A stretch of DNA of 48,694 bases. It comes from an uncultured Bacilli bacterium. Its GTDB lineage: Bacteria > Bacillota_I > Bacilli_A > RF39 > UBA660. Made by a program: the position numbers and the translations under genes. The notes beneath the pieces were generated by a model, which saw nothing but the letters and a program-made list of their open reading frames with translations, was not told the DNA's origin and ran no database searches. The DNA lies in contig CAKONF010000004.1 in assembly GCA_934097015.1 (NCBI GenBank), positions 1 to 48,694 of the forward strand. The letters are read 5' to 3'. Below are positions 40,309 through 47,767 of the stretch, in pieces. The first letter of the stretch is position 1. Every line of letters begins with the position of its first letter.

Positions 40309-41607
40309 ATGGCAAAAAAAGATAATAAAAAAAAGAAAATAAAAAGATTATCTAAATCGGATGTAAAGACAACAATAATAAAACTTGAAGATTTAGAAAA
40401 ATTAAGCGTTGAAGATCAAGAAAAATTATTTGAAGATACATTTGACAAAATATACTCTGGTGAAGAAATAGAATCATTAAGAAAATATTCCCTTAGATGT
40501 ATCAAATTAACTTGTGATCCTAAAGATAATAAAATACATTTACCATATGGAGTGCTAGTACAAAAAAAAGGTAATGAAATAATAATAAAAGTATATCAGA
40601 ATAGACATTGGTTTTTAATAATGTTATTCTTAACACTATTAGCACTTGCTATAGTAGGAGCAAGTTATTCTGCAGTAAATTATAAAATAATACAAAATTT
40701 AAATAAAGATATAGATGGTGATGGAATACCTGATATAAATTTAGATTTAAATAATGATAGAGTTGCTGAAGTAAATGTAGATACAAATAATGATGATAAA
40801 CCAGATGTTAATATAGATTATAAAGGAAATAGAAAAGCTACATTTAATATTGATACAGATAATGATGGAATACCAGATTTTAATTTAATGAATCAAGACA
40901 CAGATAATGATGGAGTTTGCGATATAAACTGTGATATAAATGGAGATGGATGGCCTGATATCAACCTAGATCTAGATGGAGATGGAAAAGTTGATATGGA
41001 AATAGATACGGATAAAGATAAAAGAGCAGATTTAAACTTCGACATGAATGGTGATGGAATATGTGATCTACACTGTGATACAACAGGCGATTTAAAATGT
41101 GATAAATATTGTTTAAAGAGTGAAGATTTAGAAAATGTAGATCCAAGCAATAGCGGAAGCAGTAAAAATGTAGGTAATAAAGATTACTCCGTAAAAGCAG
41201 GAGAATTAGTATTAGAATATGAAGATGATAACACAGTATTTATTGAAAATATATACCCTGACGATCAACCATATTATAATGGAAAAGTACCTCCAAAGAG
41301 ATTCAAAATAACAAATAAATCATCAATATTTATAAAATATAATTTAAAATGGATAATAACTGAAAATAACTATTTAACAGATAATTTTAAATATAGCATT
41401 ACAAGTACAAATAATGGAGTTAATTTTGATTTTAAAACAGCTCCTAAAGAAGATTCAGTTATAGCAACTAGTATAATAATTCCACCAAATACAACACAAG
41501 ACTATGAAATGAATTTCAAATTACAAGGAACTGGTGGAAAACAAAATGAAGATCAAAATAAAACATTTGCAGGACATGTAGAAGTATATTTAGATAATGA
41601 ATATTAA
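40309..41607 (+). CDS. Membrane protein with Asp-rich calcium-type repeats and a TasA-like domain
   Basis: A 432-residue protein with a Lys-rich cytoplasmic head (1-100) and a membrane helix (about 103-125, WFLIMLFLTLLALAIVGASY). An extracellular Asp-rich repeat region (134-270) has at least eight units such as DIDGDGIPDINLD, DTDNDGIPDFN and DINGDGWPDINLD. These resemble thrombospondin type 3/EF-hand-like calcium loops. A C-terminal beta domain (about 290-432) has GELVLEYEDDNTVFIENIYP, PPKRFKITNKS and TQDYEMNFKL, the same pattern as the TasA-like domain of the modular surface proteins. It is the last gene of the McrB-like operon (18-base gap). It would link the membrane ATPase to surface structures, which is inference. 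Confidence 0.78.
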   Translation: MAKKDNKKKKIKRLSKSDVKTTIIKLEDLEKLSVEDQEKLFEDTFDKIYSGEEIESLRKYSLRCIKLTCDPKDNKIHLPYGVLVQKKGNEIIIKVYQNRHWFLIMLFLTLLALAIVGASYSAVNYKIIQNLNKDIDGDGIPDINLDLNNDRVAEVNVDTNNDDKPDVNIDYKGNRKATFNIDTDNDGIPDFNLMNQDTDNDGVCDINCDINGDGWPDINLDLDGDGKVDMEIDTDKDKRADLNFDMNGDGICDLHCDTTGDLKCDKYCLKSEDLENVDPSNSGSSKNVGNKDYSVKAGELVLEYEDDNTVFIENIYPDDQPYYNGKVPPKRFKITNKSSIFIKYNLKWIITENNYLTDNFKYSITSTNNGVNFDFKTAPKEDSVIATSIIIPPNTTQDYEMNFKLQGTGGKQNEDQNKTFAGHVEVYLDNEY

Positions 41608-41608
41608 A

Positions 41609-41634
41609 ATATAGTATTTATCCCAATACTATAT
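41609..41634. terminator. Convergent terminator hairpin
   Basis: ATATAGTATT and AATACTATAT form a perfect 10-bp stem with a 6-base loop between the convergent operon and ZIP gene. T-tails are weak on both sides, so termination strength is uncertain. Confidence 0.45.
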
Positions 41635-42403
41635 CTAATATCATCATTAAACTAAAACCTAAAATAGTTATAAAGGCCATAAGGTCTTTTTTTTCTGTAT
41701 TTTGACTTTCTGGAATTATTTCTTCTATAACAACATATAACATAGCACCAGCAGCAAATGCAAGTAAATATGGAAGAACAAATTTAACTTTTAAAACTAA
41801 TATAGCTCCAATTACAGCAGAAATGGGTTCAACAATTGCAGATAAACTTCCAATAATAAATGCCTTTTTTTTAGACATACCACTACCTAGTAATGGTAAA
41901 CTTATTGCGCTACCTTCAGGAAAGTTTTGAATACCAATTCCAATAGCAAGAGTTATAGCAGCACCAACTGTAGCACCATCTAAACCATAAATTACAGAAC
42001 CAAAAGCAACACCTACTGCCATACCCTCTGGAATATTATGGAGTACTATAGAAAATATTAATAAACTAATTCTTTTTTTATCCTCTTTTAGTTCCATTTT
42101 GCTAGAAAATATCTTATCACCAATAAAAAGAAGCAAAGTTCCACCAATAATACCAACCACAAGAACATTTATAGGAACAAGATTTAAATTGCTAGCCATT
42201 TCCATTGCTGGATTTATAAGAGAGAAAAATGATGCACTAATCATTACACCTGCAGAAAAACTCAAAAAAACATCTAATAAAGCCTTATTTGATTTTTTAA
42301 ATAAAAATACACTAGCAGATCCAAAAGTTGTAATTAAAAATGTAAATAAAGATGCAACTAAAGCTTGTAATGCAGGATTTAAATTATAAAAAAAATTTAA
42401 CAT
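41618..42403 (-). CDS. ZIP-family metal transporter
   Basis: A 261-residue membrane protein with about eight helices. Helix 4 carries the metal-site motif VLHNIPEGMAVGVAFG and helix 5 carries IGIQNFPEGSAISLPLL. These are the two HNxPEG/xNxPEG signatures of ZupT/GufA-like ZIP transporters for zinc or other divalent metals. The N-terminal helices (LFTFLITTFGSASVFLFKK and LSFSAGVMISASFFSLI) fit the family. SD AGGTGAAT precedes ATG on the minus strand. It heads a run of three minus-strand genes. Confidence 0.9.
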   Translation of the reverse strand: MLNFFYNLNPALQALVASLFTFLITTFGSASVFLFKKSNKALLDVFLSFSAGVMISASFFSLINPAMEMASNLNLVPINVLVVGIIGGTLLLFIGDKIFSSKMELKEDKKRISLLIFSIVLHNIPEGMAVGVAFGSVIYGLDGATVGAAITLAIGIGIQNFPEGSAISLPLLGSGMSKKKAFIIGSLSAIVEPISAVIGAILVLKVKFVLPYLLAFAAGAMLYVVIEEIIPESQNTEKKDLMAFITILGFSLMMILDIVLG

Positions 42404-42448
42404 ATAAATTCACCTAATATATTAAATGTTAAATTTAAAAATATGTTA

Positions 42449-42802
42449 TTATTTTATTTTATTATTTATACCTATCATAGAACCAAATACTGTACTAATA
42501 ACTAAAATAACATAATATATAAGAGTATTAATATTTAAAGAATATTTAAATATTAAACTTATTAACAATAAAATAATTATAGAAAAGATAGATAACAATA
42601 AACCATTTAAATATCCATTCTTTTCAGTCTTTTTACCTAGTACAAGTCCGATAACAAACATTAATATAGAACCAATAATTATTACAATTATTTTATTAGT
42701 TTGCAATTTAAATAAATTAAAAATAGTTAAAAATATTGGTATAATAATTATAGAAGATAAAAATATTAATAAAGATTTAATAAACTTTTTAAAAAAATTC
42801 AT
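42449..42802 (-). CDS. TIGR04086-like four-helix membrane protein
   Basis: A 117-residue protein with four membrane helices. It has GLVLGKKTEKNGYLNGLLLS between helices 2 and 3 and ends STVFGSMIGINNK, matching the small TIGR04086/YrzE-like family by layout and the GxKxxxxGxxxGL motif. Function is unknown in the family. SD AGGTGATAAT lies directly before ATG. It starts 8 bases after the IMPACT-family gene on the same strand. Confidence 0.65.
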   Translation of the reverse strand: MNFFKKFIKSLLIFLSSIIIIPIFLTIFNLFKLQTNKIIVIIIGSILMFVIGLVLGKKTEKNGYLNGLLLSIFSIIILLLISLIFKYSLNINTLIYYVILVISTVFGSMIGINNKIK

Positions 42803-42810
42803 ATTATCAC

Positions 42811-43182
42811 CTAATCAATAATATGAATTATATTATATTTTATTACTTCATTAGCAACTTTACTATAACATCTAAGTAATGGACCAACACCTAATTTAAC
42901 TCCACCAAAATATCTAACTATTACAATAAGATGATTTCTTAAATTATTTCTTTCTAAAACATTTAATATGGGAGTACCACAAGTACCACTAGGTTCTTTA
43001 TCATCTGATTTTTTAATATTATTATTTAATATATAAGCATAAGGATAATGTTTTGCTTTCTTGTGTTCTTTTTTTAAATTATCTAAAATTAAATCAACAT
43101 CATCTAAATTTTCTATATTATAAAAATAACCAATAAATTTACTTTTTTTTACTTCCAAACAATAATTATTTATAAGTTTCAT
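42811..43182 (-). CDS. YigZ/IMPACT-family (UPF0029) protein
   Basis: The N-terminal IMPACT domain is evident: KKSKFIGYF, KHYPYAYILN, SDDKEPSGTCGTPILNVLE and the diagnostic VRYFGGVKLGVGPLLRCYS. At 123 residues it lacks the C-terminal DUF1949 domain of YigZ, but the frame ends normally. I chose ATG 43182 because GGTGATTAAC stands before it; an in-frame ATG at 43194 overlaps that SD. The bacterial role is unclear; eukaryotic IMPACT acts in translation control. Confidence 0.85.
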   Translation of the reverse strand: MKLINNYCLEVKKSKFIGYFYNIENLDDVDLILDNLKKEHKKAKHYPYAYILNNNIKKSDDKEPSGTCGTPILNVLERNNLRNHLIVIVRYFGGVKLGVGPLLRCYSKVANEVIKYNIIHIID

Positions 43183-43214
43183 GTTAATCACCATAAATAA
43201 TATATCACAAATAC

Positions 43215-43243
43215 TTGATAAAAGTAAAAGAATATATTAAAAT
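43215..43243 (+). promoter_or_regulatory. Promoter of the glycine T-box operon
   Basis: TTGATA (43215-43220), a 17-bp spacer and TAAAAT (43238-43243), just upstream of the T-box leader. Confidence 0.55.
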
Positions 43244-43249
43244 ATTCAT

Positions 43250-43352
43250 GTAAGTGATGACAGATGTGGAAAATCTAGAGCTATGATATAAAGAGACCAA
43301 AGTAGGGTGGAACAGCGATTTAATTCGCCCCTATATGCTTTAGTCTTTTTTA
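43250..43352 (+). promoter_or_regulatory. Glycine T-box riboswitch, very short form
   Basis: The core AGGGTGGAACAGCG (43304-43317) is a T-box antiterminator bulge. Its UGGA would pair with a UCCA tRNA end, as expected for tRNA-Gly. The terminator pairs AGAC and AAAG with CTTT and GTCT, plus AGGG with CCCCT, before a T6 run. The upstream part is only about 50 bases, with a mini-hairpin AGAT/ATCT containing GGA (about 43268-43270) as a candidate Gly specifier. It governs the LOG-like gene and glyS. Confidence 0.82.
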
Positions 43353-43385
43353 TATATAATTAGAGTATAATTAAGAGGTGATTAA

Positions 43386-43931
43386 ATGAAAGTTTTTATA
43401 GCGAGTGCTTACAGTACAAAATTAGAAGAATATTTAAATCTTGCAAAAGATGTTTCAGAAGTTTTTGCAAGTAGAAATTTTGATTTGCTATTTGGAGCAG
43501 CAAATGAATCAATGATGGGAGCATGTTATAAAGCATTTGTAAAACATCAAAGAAAGATAATAGCATGCACCGTTCCTAAATATGAACGTGATTTCAAAAA
43601 ACTTCCAAAAGCAAAATGTATAAAAGTTAAAGATACACTTTTAAGATTTAAAAAATTATATTTTGGCAGTGATTATACCGTAATTTTACCTGGCGGAATA
43701 GGCACACTTGCAGAATTTACTTGTGCTTTGGAAGAGTATAGAGCTAGTTTAGGTAATAAAAAAATTATTTTAGTAAATTATAATGGATTTTATGATAAAA
43801 TAATTAAATGGATGAAAGAGAATATTGAAACAGGTTTTATTTCAGAAGATTTATTTAATCAATTTATAATAGTAAAAAAAGTAGAAGAAATAGAAAAAAT
43901 AATTGATGATGATTTAAAGGAGAAGAAGTAA
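43386..43931 (+). CDS. LOG-family nucleotide-binding protein
   Basis: A 181-residue Rossmann-type protein. VILPGGIGTLAEFTCALEEY is the PGGxGTxxE signature of LOG/TIGR00730-type proteins (cytokinin riboside monophosphate phosphoribohydrolase family). LLFGAANESMMGACYKAFVK is the usual GG-region counterpart, here in the variant GAANESMMG. The true substrate in Firmicutes is uncertain. It is placed between the glycine T-box and glyS, with 1 base to glyS, so its expression should follow glycine-tRNA charging, an unexpected link. SD AGAGGTGATTAA precedes ATG. Confidence 0.8.
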   Translation: MKVFIASAYSTKLEEYLNLAKDVSEVFASRNFDLLFGAANESMMGACYKAFVKHQRKIIACTVPKYERDFKKLPKAKCIKVKDTLLRFKKLYFGSDYTVILPGGIGTLAEFTCALEEYRASLGNKKIILVNYNGFYDKIIKWMKENIETGFISEDLFNQFIIVKKVEEIEKIIDDDLKEKK

Positions 43932-43932
43932 T

Positions 43933-45303
43933 ATGAAAATGGAAGATGTAGTTAATTATGCAAAACAATATGGATTTATATTTCAAGGTAGTGAAATATA
44001 TGGAGGGTTATCAAATACTTGGGATTACGGTCCTATAGGTAAAGAATTAAAAGAAAATATAAGACGTGCTTGGTGGAAAAAATTTATACAAGAAAATCCT
44101 TATAATTATGGACTAGATGCAGCAATACTTATGAATCCAGAAGTATGGGTAGCATCAGGACATGTAGCATCTTTTGCTGATCCACTTATAGACTGTAAAA
44201 AATGTAAAAGTAGATATAGAGCAGATAAATTAGTTGAAGACTTTACTGAAGGCAAAGAAACAGGAGATGGCTGGGATAATAAAAAACTAGAAAACTTTAT
44301 AAGTAATAATAATATATGTTGTCCTAAATGTGGTTCAAATGAATTTACTGATATTAGAAAATTCAACTTATTATTTGAAACACACATTGGTGTCACAGAA
44401 GATACTAAAAATATTTGTTATTTAAGAGGAGAAACAGCTCAAGGTATATTTACTAACTTTTTAAACGTACAAAGAAGTATGAGACTTAAAGTACCATTTG
44501 GTATAGGTCAAACAGGGAAAAGTTTTAGAAATGAAATCACACCAGGAAACTTTATATTTAGAACAAGAGAATTCGAACAAATGGAATTAGAATTCTTTTG
44601 CAAACCAAATACAGATTTAGAATGGTTTGGATATTATAAAAATTATTGTATGGATTTCTTAAAAAGTTTAGGAATTGATAAAGATAATTTAAGATTTAGA
44701 GATCACAAAAAAGAAGAATTATCTTTCTACAGTAAAGCAACAACAGATATAGAATATAAGTATCCTATGGGATGGGGAGAATTATGGGGAATTGCTGATA
44801 GAACTGATTATGATTTAGGCGTACATATGGAACATTCAAAACAAGATTTAAGATATCTTGATCCTGAAACTAATGAAAAATATTTACCATACGTTATTGA
44901 ACCTAGTGTAGGTTTAGATAGATTATTTTTAAGTGTATTATGTGATGGATTAAAACATGAAGAAATTGCATCAGGTGATATAAGAGAAGTATTTAAAGTA
45001 TTACCTTCTTTAGCCCCAATAAAAGCAACTATATTACCATTAATAAAAAAGAAACATAGTGAAAAAGCTATGGAAATTTACGGAAAACTTTGTACTGAAT
45101 TCTATGTATCTTATGATGAATCAGGAAGTATAGGAAAAAGATATAGAAGATGTGATGCAATAGGTACTCCATTTGCAATAACAGTTGATGATGAAACTCT
45201 AGAAAATAATACTGTCACAATTAGAGATAGGGATACAATGAAACAAGTTAAATTGAATATAGATGAACTAGTAAATTATATTAATGAAAGAATTAAATTC
45301 TAG
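43933..45303 (+). CDS. glyS: Glycyl-tRNA synthetase, dimeric eukaryote/Mollicute type
   Basis: A class II synthetase, 456 residues. Motif 1 lies in GGLSNTWDYGPIGKELKENI. A zinc-type insertion has DCKKCKSRYRAD and CCPKCGSNEF. Motif 2 is FRNEITPGNFIFRTREFEQM and motif 3 is PSVGLDRLFLSVL. The anticodon-binding domain follows (about 350-456). This is the single-chain alpha2 enzyme, not the alpha2beta2 glyQ/glyS form. SD AAGGAGAAG precedes ATG. Two tRNA genes follow 9 bases later and may be cotranscribed. Confidence 0.95.
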   Translation: MKMEDVVNYAKQYGFIFQGSEIYGGLSNTWDYGPIGKELKENIRRAWWKKFIQENPYNYGLDAAILMNPEVWVASGHVASFADPLIDCKKCKSRYRADKLVEDFTEGKETGDGWDNKKLENFISNNNICCPKCGSNEFTDIRKFNLLFETHIGVTEDTKNICYLRGETAQGIFTNFLNVQRSMRLKVPFGIGQTGKSFRNEITPGNFIFRTREFEQMELEFFCKPNTDLEWFGYYKNYCMDFLKSLGIDKDNLRFRDHKKEELSFYSKATTDIEYKYPMGWGELWGIADRTDYDLGVHMEHSKQDLRYLDPETNEKYLPYVIEPSVGLDRLFLSVLCDGLKHEEIASGDIREVFKVLPSLAPIKATILPLIKKKHSEKAMEIYGKLCTEFYVSYDESGSIGKRYRRCDAIGTPFAITVDDETLENNTVTIRDRDTMKQVKLNIDELVNYINERIKF

Positions 45304-45312
45304 TTCTTTAAT

Positions 45313-45388
45313 TGCCCTGTAGCCAAGTGGTAAGGCAGTGGACTCTGACTCCATGATTCCGTGTGTTCGAATCACACCAGGGCAGCCA
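45313..45388 (+). tRNA. tRNA-Gln (CUG anticodon)
   Basis: Acceptor TGCCCTG pairs with CAGGGCA, with discriminator G and encoded CCA. D-arm GCCAAGTGGTAAGGC, anticodon loop CTCTGAC with CTG at the anticodon, and T-loop TTCGAAT are all canonical. The overall sequence is of tRNA-Gln type. C34 restricts it to CAG codons. Confidence 0.95.
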
Positions 45389-45389
45389 C

Positions 45390-45465
45390 GCTAAATTAGC
45401 TCAATTGGTAGAGCAACTGAATCGTAATCAGTAGGTTGCGGGTTCGATTCCTGCATTTAGCACCA
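45390..45465 (+). tRNA. tRNA-Thr (CGU anticodon)
   Basis: Acceptor GCTAAAT pairs with ATTTAGC, with discriminator A and encoded CCA. D-arm AGCTCAATTGGTAGAGC, anticodon stem ACTGA/TCAGT with loop ATCGTAA (anticodon CGT), and T-arm GCGGG-TTCGATT-CCTGC. One base separates it from the tRNA-Gln gene. Confidence 0.95.
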
Positions 45466-45477
45466 TTTAGAAATAAT

Positions 45478-45499
45478 GCTCGTATTTACGGGCTTTTTT
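45478..45499 (+). terminator. Rho-independent terminator after the tRNA pair
   Basis: GCTCGT and ACGGGC form a stem (one G-U) with a 4-base loop followed by T7. Confidence 0.8.
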
Positions 45500-45590
45500 A
45501 ATTCTTTTAATTTTCCAAACACACCTGTAAAAACACTTTTTTATAATTAAATAATGATTAATTATTTTTTTAATATTAAATTATGAATTT

Positions 45591-46321
45591 CTATTGTTTT
45601 TTCTTTTTAACTAATACCTTTTCTTTTTCTTCAAAATATTCTTTCGCTATATCAATTTCTTCCTTAATATAACTTTTTTGTAATTTTTTATCTAATTTAC
45701 CTTGTTGAAAATAACGATAATATTTATTTTCATTATATCCTAAATTATAATACAAATTTAAATAGAATTTTATTCTTTTTAATTGTTTTAAATCATCTAC
45801 TGTTTTAAAACAATATTGTTTATCTAAAATTCGTTTAGTATTTTTTTCATTTTGCAATTTAATTAAATTTTCTTTTTCTTTTTTCAACTGTGACTTAAGA
45901 TAATTAAGTTCACTATTTATTCCATTAAATTCATTTAAATTGTCTTTATGATTATAATATATCTCTGAATCAATTATTATTCCAAGTGGTAAAAAAGATG
46001 AAAGAGTTTTTATATAAAAAAATAAAATAATCTTTGAATTAGCAAAAAATAGATTTGAACCAGTTAATATAAAAAAAGAAGTGGTGAGATAATTGCAGAC
46101 GCTAAAAAAGCAACATATGTAGCATGTGGAATAAATTTCTTTTTTATATTATATTTTTTACATTCATTACTTAAATCTTTTATTTTATTTTCTATTTCCT
46201 CTATTAAATTTTCTTTAACTAAAATTTCATCTATATTATCACAATAATCAATTTCAGTATGTACACCATTTTCATCACTTATAATAACTTTTCCATTTAA
46301 ATATGTATATTCTTTATTCAT
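45591..46321 (-). pseudogene. Frameshifted coiled-coil membrane protein gene
   Basis: From ATG 46321 (minus-strand SD GAGGTT) the frame reads MNKEYTYLNGKVIISDENGV to AIISPLLFLY and stops at 46064-46066. Just before the stop is a run of seven T (46071-46077, minus strand). If that run had one more T, the frame would continue through ILTGSNLFFANSKIILFF, a second membrane helix and a long coiled coil (LKSQLKKEKENLIKLQNEKN) to the stop at 45591. That would be one protein of about 240 residues. The open second part and the placement of the slip argue for a single gene broken by a one-base change. It could also be a phase-variable gene or a sequencing error. Architecture resembles the protein at 23252. 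Function unknown. Confidence 0.65.
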
Positions 46322-46346
46322 AAATGAACCTCATTTCTTGTATGAT

Positions 46347-46355
46347 ATTATACCA
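46347..46355 (-). promoter_or_regulatory. Extended -10 promoter of the frameshifted gene
   Basis: On the minus strand TGGTATAAT is a perfect TGn-TATAAT, 26 bases before the start codon. It faces away from the promoter at 46401-46409. Confidence 0.5.
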
Positions 46356-46400
46356 TGACATAAAATAAATTTAAACAATAAACAATCACTTAATAAAGTA

Positions 46401-46409
46401 TGATATAAT
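46401..46409 (+). promoter_or_regulatory. Extended -10 promoter of the DUF1835-like/maf/radical SAM operon
   Basis: TGATATAAT is a perfect TGn-TATAAT, 20 bases before the ATG of the next gene. The -35 region is weak. Confidence 0.5.
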
Positions 46410-46429
46410 TGTAAAAAACGAGGTGAAAT

Positions 46430-47167
46430 ATGAAAACTTTAGAAATAGTATTTGGAAATTCAAGCTATAATAATTTAAAAAAATGTAATTTAAAAAATAG
46501 CAATATTTTAATGATTAATACATCATTTAATATTGGAGATATATCTAACATATCAAATTATAAAATTATAATTCCAAACGAACTATATTTAGATAGTAAA
46601 AATAACAATATAAAAGAAGAAACCAATATAATACTAAATAGTATTAATAAAAAAAATAAGATAAGAGTATGGACTAGTAAAGAAAATATTTATTCTTATT
46701 TAATAATGTTATATATATCAGATATTATAAAAGATTATAATTATGAATTAAATGTTATATATAGTGATAATTATAATAAAGATTTTAAATCAATAAGTAT
46801 GATGACAAAAGAAGAAATAAAAGATTTAATAAAATCAGAACACAAATTAACTAAAAAAGAAATAGATAATAATTCAAAACTTTGGAAAAAGTTAGTAAAA
46901 GAAAACTCTGAGTTAAGAATAATAGAAAATGGAATTGTTAAATCAGTATCATTAGATTATTATGACGAATATATTTTAAACACATTAAATAAATTAGGAA
47001 AAGTTAAAGTTAATAAATTAATAGGAAATTTAATAAAAGATATATATTTACAAGATACATTATATTTATATCTAATAAAAAAACTAATGAGTACTAAAAA
47101 AATAAAAATGAATATAAATAACAATACTATATTTACTGAAAACTTAATAGAAGTAAATAATGAATAG
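46430..47167 (+). CDS. DUF1835/DUF3658-like protein
   Basis: A 245-residue protein. The N-terminus MKTLEIVFGNSSYNNLKKCN and the segment INTSFNIGDISNIS match DUF1835, with IRVWTSKENIYSYLIMLY as its later conserved part. The second half, LWKKLVKENSELRIIENGIV followed by LDYYDEYILNTL, matches DUF3658. The family has no established biochemical role. SD GAGGTGAAAT precedes ATG. It is the first of three closely spaced genes with maf and a radical SAM enzyme. Confidence 0.72.
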   Translation: MKTLEIVFGNSSYNNLKKCNLKNSNILMINTSFNIGDISNISNYKIIIPNELYLDSKNNNIKEETNIILNSINKKNKIRVWTSKENIYSYLIMLYISDIIKDYNYELNVIYSDNYNKDFKSISMMTKEEIKDLIKSEHKLTKKEIDNNSKLWKKLVKENSELRIIENGIVKSVSLDYYDEYILNTLNKLGKVKVNKLIGNLIKDIYLQDTLYLYLIKKLMSTKKIKMNINNNTIFTENLIEVNNE

Positions 47168-47184
47168 AAAAGGTGAATTATAAA

Positions 47185-47766
47185 ATGAAATTAGTATTAG
47201 CAAGTACATCAAAATTTAAAAGTGAAATATTAAATAAAGTACATTTAACACATACATGTATTAAAAATGATTATAATGAAAATAATATAATAAAACAAAA
47301 TGTATATGATTATGTAAAAAAATTATCATATGAAAAAGCAAAAAATGTAGAAAATAAAATAAAAGATTCTATTATATTAGGATTAGATACAGTAGTTTAT
47401 GTAGATAATAAAATATTAGAAAAACCAAAATCAATAGAAGAAGCAAAAAATAATATAAAAATAAGTACAAATAAAACAACTAAAGTAATAACTGGTATAA
47501 CTTTAATAAATCAAATAAATGGCGAAATAGTAAACGATTATCAAGAAACACTTATAACTCTAAGAAATATTGATGATATAGACATAGAATATTATATAAA
47601 AAATGAACCAGATATTATGTATGCTTCAGGTTTTATAATAGAAACAATAATGTCTAATTTTATAGAAAATATAAATGGTAGTTATTATAATATTTTAGGT
47701 ATACCAGTAGAAAAAATATATAATTATTTATTAAATTGGAATATACACTTAAAGGATTTAGATTAA
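47185..47766 (+). CDS. maf: Maf-family nucleotide pyrophosphatase
   Basis: A predicted house-cleaning nucleoside triphosphate pyrophosphatase of 193 residues. It has LVLASTSKFKSEIL at the start (family: LASxSPRRxxLL) and ILGLDTVVYVDNKILEKPKS (family: xADTVVxxxxxxxxKP). KVITGITLINQ and SGFIIETIMSNFIENINGSY follow. The SPRR segment is changed to TSKFK, so substrate preference may differ. ATG 47185 is preferred because AAAGGTGA is at SD distance; GTG 47173 lies inside that SD. Confidence 0.85.
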   Translation: MKLVLASTSKFKSEILNKVHLTHTCIKNDYNENNIIKQNVYDYVKKLSYEKAKNVENKIKDSIILGLDTVVYVDNKILEKPKSIEEAKNNIKISTNKTTKVITGITLINQINGEIVNDYQETLITLRNIDDIDIEYYIKNEPDIMYASGFIIETIMSNFIENINGSYYNILGIPVEKIYNYLLNWNIHLKDLD

Positions 47767-47767
47767 T

